In this document: positions 5,963-14,295 of the stretch, one piece after another | Position numbering within the stretch: the first letter of the stretch is position 1 | How the letters are laid out: each line of letters opens with the position of its first letter | Made by a program: the position numbers and the translations under genes | Origin: a virus | DNA length: 28,237 nucleotides | Reading direction: 5' to 3' (one strand) | Virus record (IMG/VR): IMGVR_UViG_3300024180_000027 | Span: 1 to 28,237 of that record | The notes under the pieces: generated by a model | What the model saw: only the letters and a program-made list of their open reading frames with translations | Databases searched by the model: none | Told to the model about the DNA's origin: nothing

Positions 5963-8623
5963 ATGAGTATTTATATACAAGAAGTATTAGGTTTATTAAA
6001 CAGAGATAAAAAGGTAGATAAACTAGATCCTATAAGAGATCACATAGAATTTGGCAGATTATATAAAGATAGCACAATTAATACTGCTTCTTCATATATT
6101 CCTAAAATGGAACCGCTTATAATTAAATGGGGTGATTTTCTATGTGAAGCAACAAAAGGGTTAACTAGTACTAAAACTGGTTCTGGGAATGTTGGCTTTT
6201 TACCTGTATATACTACTCCTGCTGATGAAGGTTGTTCTATCGCTACACTTATAGATTCCATTGTAACACAAAATACTATAGGAGATACTATAACTATAGG
6301 AGGGAATCTTATAGTAACAGGTAATGTAGTACACGGTACTGATGTAGTAGGTGTACCAGCTCAAACAACAACTATAAATTCTAATCTTAAACTAGAAGGC
6401 CCTGTATATGACTCTCAAGGTACAATAGGTCAGTCAAATAAGATACTAGCAGGTTTAGCGGACGGTAGAACTATATGGAGTGATGGTGGTTTTCTTGTTC
6501 CTACTGTTGGTTTTGATACTTTACCAATGAGTGAAACTGCAAACTGGGATCAGTCTTCAGGTTTTAGAAATGCTTTTATAAATTTAAATGATACATCTGT
6601 AGCTTATAGAGTTATACAAGGTATGACTCCATTATCAGATGGTATGACGGGTGTTGTAATTGCAGAAAATACAAAAACTGGATCTGATCTTGCTGATGGA
6701 GCAATAAGATTTAACAATTGGACTAATGGTGCAAGAACTGTAACTAATAAAGTATCATGGTTTGAACCTACAATTCCACAGTTAGGATATAATACAAGCA
6801 GTCTAAAGTTTGGTGAGTCAATAAAAATAAAATATCATTACTATGATGCTGACTCAACTAATTCTGTTTTATATTGGGAATCTTGTTGTAAATTATACTC
6901 ATCAAATACATGTCCAACAACAACGGGTGCAACATATACTATAGACGAAGAAGGATCTTTAACTAATTCAATGACTGCAGTTGATGATGGATATGGAGGA
7001 TATGGTTTAACATTTAGTATAGTTGGTGGAGATCCTGCTAATGGAACATTTTTATTTGATACAGGTACTGGAGTATTTACATTTACTCCAGATGCTAATT
7101 GGTATGGAACAACAAGCTTTCAATTTCAAGTTACAGATGGGTACTGTAATTCTAATATATCTACAATACTAATAGTTGTAAATAATATTGTAGATCCACC
7201 GTTATGGACATCAACAGATCCCGTAACTTTAAATACTTACCCTAATCTAACAGGTAATGATGTATGGACATATAACTGGACTACAAGTGATCCAGATACA
7301 GCTTGTAATGATTTAACTTATGTTATAACAGTAGACGGAGTTGAAATATATCCAGCTGCAGGTTCTAGTTGGTTAACTTTTACAGATAATGGTGATTGTA
7401 CAGGAACGTTAAGCGGTTCATATCCATCTACAGGAGGTAATTTTACGGTTCAAATGATTGTTAATGATCCAGATGGAGGGTCTGATACACAGTCATTCAC
7501 AATCGGTGGATTAGCTGTAACTCAAAATACATATTTTGTTAGTTGGCAAGATAGTTCTGGTTCTATGAGTAACACTATACAAGCAACTTCTCAAATATCA
7601 AGCGTTCCAGTTTTCTATTGTAAAGGTCAAATTCTTGCTGGTTCAGAAATTAGAGCAACTAGAGATCAAGATCCAAATATTGAATATGGTTTAGTAAATG
7701 ATATTAATAATATAGTCTATTATGCTAACCTTTTGGTAAGAGAAGATATGTTATTTACTTATCCAGGAATACCAGCAAATATATTTATAGATACTATAAC
7801 TAACAGTACCAATTTTTCTCGTATAATAAGTCTTAAAGATATAAATGGGAATCCTTATAATCATGGATTAACTCCCTCAAGTACCCTTGTTAATTTTGAG
7901 TTTAGCTTAACTGACTCCATGAAAATTGCAGATTATCAAAATTCAAATAATCTTAGAAATTTATTGCAAGATTATTATGCTACAGGAGGTACATATTCAG
8001 ACGGTAATACAAATTCAGCTACAAATGGTAGCGATATGTATGATAGTCATATTATATGGGGGCATTCAGAAGAAGAAAGGCAAATTCAAATGATGTCTAA
8101 TAAAGGACTTGGAAGTACTACAGGTCCTACAGGTACTTTTCCTAATGCAGATAAAGTAGTCTTTCTTGCTTTTGGTGATGAGTCAGATATTAGTGCTGGA
8201 TATCAACTTAATAATGTATATACGGGAGCTGGGTCTTGGTCAGATAGAGCAAATACAGTTGTTCAAAACATTGAAGATGATGTTATAGGGTTAAGAGATT
8301 ATATAAGTACTATAGAAACAACAGCAGGAAATAACTCTATATATAGATCTACTTTCTTTCAACCTAACCCACCTAATGCTGGTAGTTTAGAACCATTAGT
8401 TAGTAATGTAGGTGGTCTTTTACAGTATGGTATAAATGGTTCAGTATTTACACCTCCTGCAGCTTCAGCTTATACTAATGCAGCATTTCAAGATATGGTT
8501 GATTATGCAACAAATGGACCTATAAGAGTTAAATATAGAAGTGGATTATCAGATGTAAATGCTCAAAGCTATTGGTATAATCAAATTAAAGCTGCTCTTT
8601 TAGATCATGGGTTTATGGTATAA
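5963..8623 (+). CDS. Large fibre/adhesin with cadherin-like, Ig-like and VWA-like segments
   Basis: This 886-aa protein is probably a virion fibre or receptor-binding protein. Residues 1-65 form a distinct N-terminal segment (VLGLLNRDKK..., YIPKMEPLIIKWGDFLC) that may attach it to the particle. A Thr/Ile/Val-rich beta region follows. Residues about 322-408 fit a cadherin-like tandem repeat of the tandem-95 type: a DEEGS start, NGTFLFDTGTGVFTFTPD, then WYGTTSFQFQVTDG. About 410-515 resembles an Ig-like repeat. From about 522 the protein looks VWA-like: a hydrophobic strand leads into D530-S-S-G-S534, the DxSxS metal-binding (MIDAS) motif, and a later strand (VVFLAFGDESD, D739) fits the second MIDAS aspartate position. 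The segment is longer than a usual VWA domain, implying a large insertion. There is no signal peptide. The domain match is strong at motif level; the role is inferred from position and architecture. Confidence 0.75.
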   Translation: MSIYIQEVLGLLNRDKKVDKLDPIRDHIEFGRLYKDSTINTASSYIPKMEPLIIKWGDFLCEATKGLTSTKTGSGNVGFLPVYTTPADEGCSIATLIDSIVTQNTIGDTITIGGNLIVTGNVVHGTDVVGVPAQTTTINSNLKLEGPVYDSQGTIGQSNKILAGLADGRTIWSDGGFLVPTVGFDTLPMSETANWDQSSGFRNAFINLNDTSVAYRVIQGMTPLSDGMTGVVIAENTKTGSDLADGAIRFNNWTNGARTVTNKVSWFEPTIPQLGYNTSSLKFGESIKIKYHYYDADSTNSVLYWESCCKLYSSNTCPTTTGATYTIDEEGSLTNSMTAVDDGYGGYGLTFSIVGGDPANGTFLFDTGTGVFTFTPDANWYGTTSFQFQVTDGYCNSNISTILIVVNNIVDPPLWTSTDPVTLNTYPNLTGNDVWTYNWTTSDPDTACNDLTYVITVDGVEIYPAAGSSWLTFTDNGDCTGTLSGSYPSTGGNFTVQMIVNDPDGGSDTQSFTIGGLAVTQNTYFVSWQDSSGSMSNTIQATSQISSVPVFYCKGQILAGSEIRATRDQDPNIEYGLVNDINNIVYYANLLVREDMLFTYPGIPANIFIDTITNSTNFSRIISLKDINGNPYNHGLTPSSTLVNFEFSLTDSMKIADYQNSNNLRNLLQDYYATGGTYSDGNTNSATNGSDMYDSHIIWGHSEEERQIQMMSNKGLGSTTGPTGTFPNADKVVFLAFGDESDISAGYQLNNVYTGAGSWSDRANTVVQNIEDDVIGLRDYISTIETTAGNNSIYRSTFFQPNPPNAGSLEPLVSNVGGLLQYGINGSVFTPPAASAYTNAAFQDMVDYATNGPIRVKYRSGLSDVNAQSYWYNQIKAALLDHGFMV

Positions 8624-8626
8624 CAT

Positions 8627-9100
8627 ATGAATTTAAAAAATATAATAATAGCATTAATATTATGCATACCCTTTATATCTTCATCTCAGCTTAATAAAAA
8701 TATATGGCAAGCATCTACATTTCAGTTTTTCTCTGGAGCTGCTGATGGGGCCAATCAAGCTTATCTTTTTCATTATAGTAATAGTGGATTATTTAAACAA
8801 TGGGGTATTAGACCAAACGAAGAAGCATGGAAAAATAAGTGGGTTGTAGATCCAAATGGTCAAGTTAGAGTAGGAACAGAACGATTTTGGTTATCTAGTA
8901 GGTCTTTAGTTTTTTTGACTGACTTTCATCATGCTACAAGATTTGTAAAGCATAGACTTGATGAAGGCACTACTTTAACATATGCTTTTGGTCATGGTAT
9001 TAAAAAGAAAAAGTGGTATTGGTACGTAGCCGATTTTAGCATAATGTTTACTGCTAGATCTATTGGTTTTTATTCTACTTACAATTTAATATTTAAATAG
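8627..9100 (+). CDS. Secreted or membrane-anchored protein of unknown function
   Basis: This 157-aa protein starts 3 nt after the fibre gene. It opens with a signal-like helix (MNLKNIIIALILCIPFISSSQ) and a likely cleavage near residue 20; there is no lipobox cysteine at the right place. The remainder is aromatic and histidine-rich, with FFSGAADGANQAYLFHY, EEAWKNKW, SLVFLTDFHHATRF and a final KKKWYWYVADFSIMF that may be membrane-associated. The SGxxDGxNQ ... HH-x-TR pattern recalls a conserved family of unknown function seen in Bacteroidota and their phages. Its 3' end overlaps the end of the opposite-strand gene by 8 nt. It may act in the envelope at lysis or after infection; this is inference. 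Confidence 0.75.
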   Translation: MNLKNIIIALILCIPFISSSQLNKNIWQASTFQFFSGAADGANQAYLFHYSNSGLFKQWGIRPNEEAWKNKWVVDPNGQVRVGTERFWLSSRSLVFLTDFHHATRFVKHRLDEGTTLTYAFGHGIKKKKWYWYVADFSIMFTARSIGFYSTYNLIFK

Positions 9101-9434
9101 ATTTTTCTTTTTCTAGTTCTTTTTGCAAACATGCAAGTGCACGCCATGCAACTTTAGCAGTGTGACGTATACCATCATTATCAATTGTACCTGCATCAAT
9201 AAGATGTCTAGCTAATGCATCAAAGTCATCAGTAGACTTATTACGATCCCAATGTAGCGGTTTATCAGGGTGATGTTGAATGTTTCCTTGTAATGAAACT
9301 CTTGATATTTCCATAATAGCATCTGGAAAGTATCTTAATACACCAGTAAACACAGGTGTATTTTTTCTATCTTTTGCATTTTTTAAATCATTTATAAAGT
9401 GCCATTCTTTTTCAATCATTCTACTTTTTTTCAT
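9093..9434 (-). CDS. dATP/dGTP diphosphohydrolase N-terminal-like domain protein
   Basis: This 113-aa protein matches the pattern of the short phage domain filed as 'dATP/dGTP diphosphohydrolase, N-terminal' (related to DUF5664). It has LRYFPDAIMEISRVS, then HHP...LHWDR, then a helical half with DALARHLIDAG, D-x-D-G-I-RH, and AKVAWRALACLQKELE. The conserved 'H-W-D-R ... ARHL ... D-G ... H-x-A-x-x-A-W-x-A-L-A' skeleton is clear. Family members are thought to hydrolyse or sense purine dNTPs. I use the ATG at 9434; a TTG three bases upstream (9437) is in frame but less likely. It is the last gene of the leftward block. There is no PurZ-like gene in the window, so no link to base-modified DNA can be drawn. 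Confidence 0.65.
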   Translation of the reverse strand: MKKSRMIEKEWHFINDLKNAKDRKNTPVFTGVLRYFPDAIMEISRVSLQGNIQHHPDKPLHWDRNKSTDDFDALARHLIDAGTIDNDGIRHTAKVAWRALACLQKELEKEKSI

Positions 9435-9459
9435 CAATTAAATATTTATATATAACTCA

Positions 9460-9508
9460 GGAAGCCAGAGCCTAACTATAAAAATTAGACTCCGGTTGGT
9501 TATCTTCC
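9460..9508 (-). ncRNA. Structured RNA element / possible terminator, leftward transcript
   Basis: On the minus strand CCGGAGTCTAA (9495-9485) pairs with TTAGGCTCTGG (9475-9465) over 11 bp with two G-U wobbles around a 9-nt loop. An outer GGAAG/CTTCC helix (9508-9504 with 9464-9460) encloses it, leaving an 8-nt one-sided bulge. On the plus strand the two wobbles become A-C mismatches, so the structure belongs to the leftward RNA. No clean T-run follows, so it may be a processing or stability element rather than a plain terminator. Confidence 0.5.
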
Positions 9509-9580
9509 TTCATTTAAGTTATTAGTACTAGCTATATATAAGCATAGTACTGCTAAAAATGCTATAATTAATATTTTCAT
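9500..9580 (-). CDS. Possible 26-aa single-TM peptide
   Basis: The ORF reads MKILIIAFLAVLCLYIASTN and six more residues ending NEGR. It starts at 9580 with an ATGA overlap with the TGA stop of the DUF932-like gene. It is almost entirely one hydrophobic helix with a cysteine near position 13. Coupled translation through ATGA is the main support; its stop falls just inside the structured RNA element. No family can be assigned to so short a peptide. Confidence 0.4.
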   Translation of the reverse strand: MKILIIAFLAVLCLYIASTNNLNEGR

Positions 9581-10446
9581 ATAAATAAATGAGAATATGA
9601 ATTATTTTGATTAATTACTTCATCAACTTCAATAATACTATTGCTTTTTTTAGATGCTATATTAGAATTTACAATAGGTAATTCTTTTATATTTACATTA
9701 TTAATATTTATTACATTACTCATAATAAAGTCATGAAAGTTTTGAGATGATTGAAGCCAATTTCTAGGGTGAGCTTTCTTTAATGCGTAAGTTACATTAT
9801 TATAAAATGCCCAGCAATTATTTTGTTCAACACCATAATAGTAAGAAGGCTTACTTAGCTCATTCTTAATCATTGTCATTTGCTGTGTATCAAGAGTTTC
9901 TTCTTCAATAAACAATCTCCCTGTTAATTCAGCTTGTTGCTTTATTGTTAAACTGCATGACTTCATTGAATCACGATCATTTATAATACGTGTGTAGTAA
10001 TATTCTGCATTTTTTATTTGATCACTAATATGCATTGAGACTTCCATATTAGCAGCTCCTGTATGTTTACGCTTCCAATTCATCATATCACCTGCAATCA
10101 TGCCATTGCTGCATACTTTTACATATGCGCCAATTGCACATTGAAAGCGTGTACTTTTGTCATATGAATTTGTCCAAGCAAACATCATCCCTAATTCATG
10201 CTCATTGGATATTTTATCATTTTTAGTTCTGCTGTTGTATATATGATATATACCTTGAGCAACGTTTGCATTCATACTAGCTCTGTATATTTCATTTTTA
10301 ACTGTAAAACCACTCTTTCTTAAAAGAGATAAAGTTTTTTCTATCACTGATTTATGTGATACTACTGTATAGCTTTCACCATGATTTGGTAAAGGCGCAT
10401 TTTCTAAATATGATTTAGTAACGTCTTTTGGTTTTATGTAACCCAT
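9577..10446 (-). CDS. DUF932-family phage/plasmid protein
   Basis: This 289-aa protein fits the DUF932 (phage/plasmid-like protein, TIGR03299) family: YTVVSHKSVIEKTLSLL near residue 26, LGMMFAWTNSYDKSTRFQCAIGAYVKVCSNGM around 85-116, a helical region, then WAFYNNVTYALKKAHP...WL near 210-230. The C-terminal ~50 residues are Asn/Ile/Ser-rich and look disordered. Members are widespread in phages and plasmids; their biochemical role is not established. It lies 51 nt downstream of the SPL-like gene and its TGA stop overlaps the ATG of a 26-aa ORF. Confidence 0.8.
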   Translation of the reverse strand: MGYIKPKDVTKSYLENAPLPNHGESYTVVSHKSVIEKTLSLLRKSGFTVKNEIYRASMNANVAQGIYHIYNSRTKNDKISNEHELGMMFAWTNSYDKSTRFQCAIGAYVKVCSNGMIAGDMMNWKRKHTGAANMEVSMHISDQIKNAEYYYTRIINDRDSMKSCSLTIKQQAELTGRLFIEEETLDTQQMTMIKNELSKPSYYYGVEQNNCWAFYNNVTYALKKAHPRNWLQSSQNFHDFIMSNVININNVNIKELPIVNSNIASKKSNSIIEVDEVINQNNSYSHLFI

Positions 10447-10497
10447 AATTATAAACTTTTAAAGTGTAAATATAATAAATTAATCTGACACAGCAAA

Positions 10498-11331
10498 TTA
10501 AAATATATATCTTATTGTATTTAAAGGAAAGTATTTACTGTATATCTCTTTAAATTCTCTTAATAATCTGCTTTTATGTATCAGAGGATATCTCATGACA
10601 CCGCTTTGATTCTTTACTTCTGAACTATACTTCATCATATCCTGAGCTTCTATTGATGCTTTGGCCATTTGATTAGTATGATTGGTTAAAGCAATAACTT
10701 CACATTTATTTATACCTGCATGTTCTTTTACTTGTATAAATAGTTTATCATACTCTTCTTTCCAACCAGGATAAAAGACTAAAGGACTATAATTAATATG
10801 AACTTCCCAGCCCAACTCTTTAAGCCGGTTAACATCAGCTATGCGGCTTTCTATCTTTTGCATCTTAGGTTCTAATATATTAGAATACTTTTGAGGCATA
10901 AGACTAACACGAACTCTTGGGGACTTGTTGAACTTTTTTACATCAAGTTTCAACAATCCGGGATACTTAGTAGCCATAGTACTATTAAGCTGAGGATGAT
11001 CATCATAGCGTTTAAGATAATCAATCAAAGGTTCAGGCATATGTTTTTGCATTAGAACTAAATCTGAATTGCATGCTACATCTACCATAGTATATATAGG
11101 GTCTTGTTGATCAGGTTCTTTATAGTAAGATTTTTCCCAATTAACTACAGACTGGAAGATCTGATCAACGTTTTCATTGACAAATACTCTTTTACCATTA
11201 TATCTAGACATATAACAATAAGTATCTACACAGCCACCAAAACATCCGTAGATAATATTGGGAGCTATGCAGTTAGCACTATTGTTATTTGGTTTAGTTA
11301 CAAGGGTTTTAGTTCTTTGTACCTTAATCAT
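10498..11331 (-). CDS. Spore photoproduct lyase-like radical SAM protein
   Basis: This 277-aa protein has the hallmarks of the SplB family. An N-terminal cysteine cluster, C30-x3-C34-x4-C39 followed by Y-M (YGCFGGCVDTYCYM), would bind a 4Fe-4S cluster and SAM. RVSLMPQ (about 140-146) and the segment E-x-R-I-A-D-V-N-R-L-K-E-L-G-W-E-V (about 161-178) follow. Next come INYSPLVFYPGW and a terminal helix-rich region. SplB enzymes repair the UV thymine dimer of spore DNA. The host here is unlikely to form spores, so a repair role for ordinary phage DNA or a different DNA-directed radical reaction is possible. The cysteine spacing differs from the CX3CX2C of known SPL enzymes. The gene overlaps MazG by 8 nt upstream and precedes the DUF932 gene. 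Confidence 0.75.
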   Translation of the reverse strand: MIKVQRTKTLVTKPNNNSANCIAPNIIYGCFGGCVDTYCYMSRYNGKRVFVNENVDQIFQSVVNWEKSYYKEPDQQDPIYTMVDVACNSDLVLMQKHMPEPLIDYLKRYDDHPQLNSTMATKYPGLLKLDVKKFNKSPRVRVSLMPQKYSNILEPKMQKIESRIADVNRLKELGWEVHINYSPLVFYPGWKEEYDKLFIQVKEHAGINKCEVIALTNHTNQMAKASIEAQDMMKYSSEVKNQSGVMRYPLIHKSRLLREFKEIYSKYFPLNTIRYIF

Positions 11332-11632
11332 TATCTTTTACAAACTGCCCGTTAACCATCTTGCCTGTACGCTTTGCAATTACATTGTAAGCACTTTCAA
11401 GACACGCTTCTAGGCTAAGATTTTGCATTTTAGCTTGGATAATCAAAGTAACCATAATATCACCAATAGCATCTATAATCTCTGCTCGATCATTATTATT
11501 AATAGCTGTACATAGTTCTGTTGTTTCTTCTAATGTTTTCAATGCCTGAGCCATTGGTGTAGCTTTATCAAGAATGCCTTTTTCTTCAGCCCACTTTTCT
11601 ATATCTGTTTGTACTTTAAAATAAAAATCCAT
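11324..11632 (-). CDS. MazG-like nucleotide pyrophosphohydrolase
   Basis: This 102-aa all-helical protein has the MazG metal-binding pattern: E35-E36-x-x-E39 (LEETTEL) and, one helix later, E51-x-x-D54 with D58 (EIIDAIGD). A final helix pair is followed by a basic tail. Such enzymes cleave (d)NTPs to monophosphates; phage versions have been proposed to tune dNTP or alarmone pools. The short single-domain length is normal for phage MazG. Its 3' end overlaps the SPL-like gene by 8 nt, and it is 9 nt downstream of phoH, so all three are probably one transcript. Confidence 0.85.
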   Translation of the reverse strand: MDFYFKVQTDIEKWAEEKGILDKATPMAQALKTLEETTELCTAINNNDRAEIIDAIGDIMVTLIIQAKMQNLSLEACLESAYNVIAKRTGKMVNGQFVKDND

Positions 11633-11641
11633 AATTTAATT

Positions 11642-12304
11642 TTAATTGTTAATTAATAGTTCTAATATTTCAGTTAATGATTCATGTCTATGATTATCTT
11701 CTAATACAATCTTATAAACATGCTTTGAGCTTACTATCTTAGATACTTCATGTATAGCAGAGTAGTTTTTATCTTTTAAATCTATTTGTTGGTTATCACC
11801 ACAAAATATCATCATAGAATCTTTACCTAATCTACTTAAAGCCATTGAAAATTGTGATCTTGTTAAATTTTGAAATTCATCAACAATAACAACAGAATTA
11901 TCAAATGTTCTACCTCTAAAATGAGATAAAGAAACTAACTCTATCTGCTCATCAGTTTCAAGTTTTTCTAAAAACTCAGGTTTATTATATACTTTACGCA
12001 TGTTAGACTTTATAGGGACTAACCATGGTTCCATTTTTTCTTTTTCAGAGCCAGGTAAAAATCCATTATCTTCTGTAGCCACAGTGGGCCTAGTAATAAT
12101 AATTTTATTATACTGCCTCTTAAAGAACTGATCTAATGCAATTTGAACAGCAAGTAATGTCTTACCACTACCTGCGTTTCCATGAATAAAATTAAAAGGA
12201 TGCTTAAGAATGTTTTCTTTTGCAATCTTTTGCTCATCAGATAGAGTAATATTAAATTTTATAGACCCTTTAGGTGGCCTTTTTGTTTTATTTTCTTTAG
12301 TCAT
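11642..12304 (-). CDS. phoH: PhoH-like ATPase
   Basis: This 220-aa P-loop ATPase of the PhoH family has Walker A GNAGSGKT (residues 42-49), the conserved TRP-T...D-x-GFLPG-x-x-x-E-K-M-x-P motif (71-92), Walker B VVIVDEFQN (138-146) and a sensor region GDNQQID. PhoH genes are frequent in marine phages; the protein is an ATPase related to helicase domains but its role in infection is unsettled. The start codon overlaps the polymerase stop by one base (TAATG), implying coupled translation. Length is typical for the phage single-domain form. Confidence 0.92.
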   Translation of the reverse strand: MTKENKTKRPPKGSIKFNITLSDEQKIAKENILKHPFNFIHGNAGSGKTLLAVQIALDQFFKRQYNKIIITRPTVATEDNGFLPGSEKEKMEPWLVPIKSNMRKVYNKPEFLEKLETDEQIELVSLSHFRGRTFDNSVVIVDEFQNLTRSQFSMALSRLGKDSMMIFCGDNQQIDLKDKNYSAIHEVSKIVSSKHVYKIVLEDNHRHESLTEILELLINN

Positions 12305-14295
12305 TAAAATAATTTTAATTGATTACTCTTAATAGAGAGAATACTATTTATCTCAGATTCAATAGCTTGAAGATAATATAAATTATCTATATTATAGTCT
12401 GACCACTTAAGTTTAACTTCCATCTTATTAAAGACAGTTTGTAACCACTTACCTGATTCTAGTTGTATCTCTCTACCATCATTTTTGTTAACTTTTACAA
12501 TCTTAACTCCAGATTTAGATATAAAATATCTATTTATTTTTTGAAGTTTTTTTTCTATAAAAGATTTATTTTCAACACTTCTTGATATTTGATGCCAATT
12601 ACCTTTAGATTTAGATCCAATACAGTAATCTAAAATATTCTTATTACTAGCTAGATAATCCTCAGGTAATATGTCATTAACAAAGTAGTTATATATAGCT
12701 TTTTTTACTACAAGTTTAGATTTACTTTTGTGAAGTTGCAGGTCATGAAAGTTAAACCTACCTTTTAGCTTTACTGGTGCATAACTAAACTTATCATTCT
12801 CAACCTTAAATAGGTAATGAGGCTGACTCTGTTTAATTTCTCTCCATTTGGTAATATCAACAGACTTAAAGTTATTTATACCAATATAATTATTTACATC
12901 AGAAAGAATTAACTTTTGATATTGATCATGTTCTAACTCTAGATTAGTAGTTTCTTCCCATTCTTTACAAATTTGCATGTATAAATCTACATGCTCTCTA
13001 GGAATTATAGTTTCAACACCATCTGTATTTTGCAATAAAGGTACAGCACCTGGTATTCTTTCCATAATCTGTTCATATAACATCATAAGGCTAAGCTGAC
13101 CATTAATTGTAATCTTTAAACACAATTCAGGATCATAAAAGAAGCTGTTTTCATCATTGCTAAGACCAAAAGTAGAGTTAAGTATAATCTTATATACATA
13201 GTTCATTGGATTGCTCTTAGGTATCTTCTTTCTTTCATTAAAGAACCATTCATACTGATCACAAAAGTCATCAACTGGAAAATGCCCTGGTGAAAACTTA
13301 TTTCTAATAGCAAGATTAGGATAAAAACTAGTAACGTCAGAAGACAGTATAACCATATCATCTGAGCTTTCATAAACACCTTTACTTGCAGCACCATGCA
13401 CACCACCTAAACCAAAATCTGTTTTAACACCTTTATAATTTATACTATACTTAAAGTTACCTTTAAGATGTGATCCATCAATTTCTAATGATTTAAACCT
13501 GTCTTTTAATACTTTAAATTCTAAAGATGTAAATGATATATATGGCAATATAATATCAGCTATCTTAATGCTGTCTCTACTTGTCCTCATCCGCTTAAGA
13601 TTCCTTTTAGGTATATTAAGCTTTTTAGTTAAATAATAAGCAAATAACTCTTTACTTATTCTTGGTTCTGAAGCGCTATATAAGTTTATATTGTAAGTGT
13701 CTGTTAATTCTTTTCTTAATTTAATTTGTGATTTAGATCTATTAAATATTTCTTTAGTTGATTTAACATCATTCACACAATATTCTAAAATAGTATCTAT
13801 CTGATCCTGAGTTTTAATCTCTGTTGTGTGACTTATAGGCATATCAATTATATTCTCCCAGTCCATACTATATTGTATCCATTTTAGACTAGAACGTTTA
13901 GCAGGATTATCCCAGTGATGAAGTTTGAATATGTCTATTTGACCAATTTCCATCTTCCATTGAGGATAATCACTAAACTCTCTATTATTAGATTTTTGAA
14001 TACAACGTTGAGCATATATATATATAATCTTAGCGATTTCACAACCACTAAGGCCGGACCAATATTGATAATTATCTATTATATAGTGAGTGACTTGAGC
14101 ATCAAATGCTAGTCCATTGTAAGATATATGCCACTCTTTATTGTTAATATTAGTTTTTAAAAATTTAATGAAACTATCTAATTCATTATTTAAATCATGA
14201 ATAACAAAAACTTTTGTTTCTAGTGTTTTATAATGTTCAAATACACCACAAAAAAAGTTTGATAAAGTTTCATAGTCCATTACCCAGTGCTTCAT
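12304..14295 (-). CDS. Family B DNA polymerase with 3'-5' exonuclease domain
   Basis: This 663-aa polymerase probably replicates the phage genome. Exonuclease motifs are complete: Exo I D7-Y-E9, Exo II N60-G-L-A-F-D65, Exo III Y172-x3-D176. Polymerase motif A is D320-V-T-S-F-Y-P and motif B is K369-x3-N373-S-T-F-G377. Motif C reads N423-T-D425-G, so the first Asp of the usual DTDS is Asn and Ser is Gly. The second Asp, which binds metal in phi29 polymerase, is kept, so the enzyme is likely active. A GGVHGAASKG loop precedes motif A. The size is between phi29-type and larger PolBs; no terminal protein gene is visible and a DnaB/primase system is present, so it is not obviously protein-primed. 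A strong terminator lies just upstream of its ATG. Confidence 0.92.
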   Translation of the reverse strand: MKHWVMDYETLSNFFCGVFEHYKTLETKVFVIHDLNNELDSFIKFLKTNINNKEWHISYNGLAFDAQVTHYIIDNYQYWSGLSGCEIAKIIYIYAQRCIQKSNNREFSDYPQWKMEIGQIDIFKLHHWDNPAKRSSLKWIQYSMDWENIIDMPISHTTEIKTQDQIDTILEYCVNDVKSTKEIFNRSKSQIKLRKELTDTYNINLYSASEPRISKELFAYYLTKKLNIPKRNLKRMRTSRDSIKIADIILPYISFTSLEFKVLKDRFKSLEIDGSHLKGNFKYSINYKGVKTDFGLGGVHGAASKGVYESSDDMVILSSDVTSFYPNLAIRNKFSPGHFPVDDFCDQYEWFFNERKKIPKSNPMNYVYKIILNSTFGLSNDENSFFYDPELCLKITINGQLSLMMLYEQIMERIPGAVPLLQNTDGVETIIPREHVDLYMQICKEWEETTNLELEHDQYQKLILSDVNNYIGINNFKSVDITKWREIKQSQPHYLFKVENDKFSYAPVKLKGRFNFHDLQLHKSKSKLVVKKAIYNYFVNDILPEDYLASNKNILDYCIGSKSKGNWHQISRSVENKSFIEKKLQKINRYFISKSGVKIVKVNKNDGREIQLESGKWLQTVFNKMEVKLKWSDYNIDNLYYLQAIESEINSILSIKSNQLKLF

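Noticed and set aside
9435-9437. TTG start for the dATP/dGTP diphosphohydrolase-like gene
   Set aside because: An ATG directly follows in frame at 9434, so the TTG adds one residue with no supporting signal.
9093-11632. 2-aminoadenine (Z-genome) biosynthesis cluster
   Set aside because: MazG-like and dNTP diphosphohydrolase-like proteins are present, but PurZ and a DpoZ-type family A polymerase are not seen in the window.
13915-14112. Rightward ORF antisense to the polymerase exonuclease domain
   Set aside because: It lies opposite the region between Exo II and Exo III of a well-supported polymerase and has no leader or homology.
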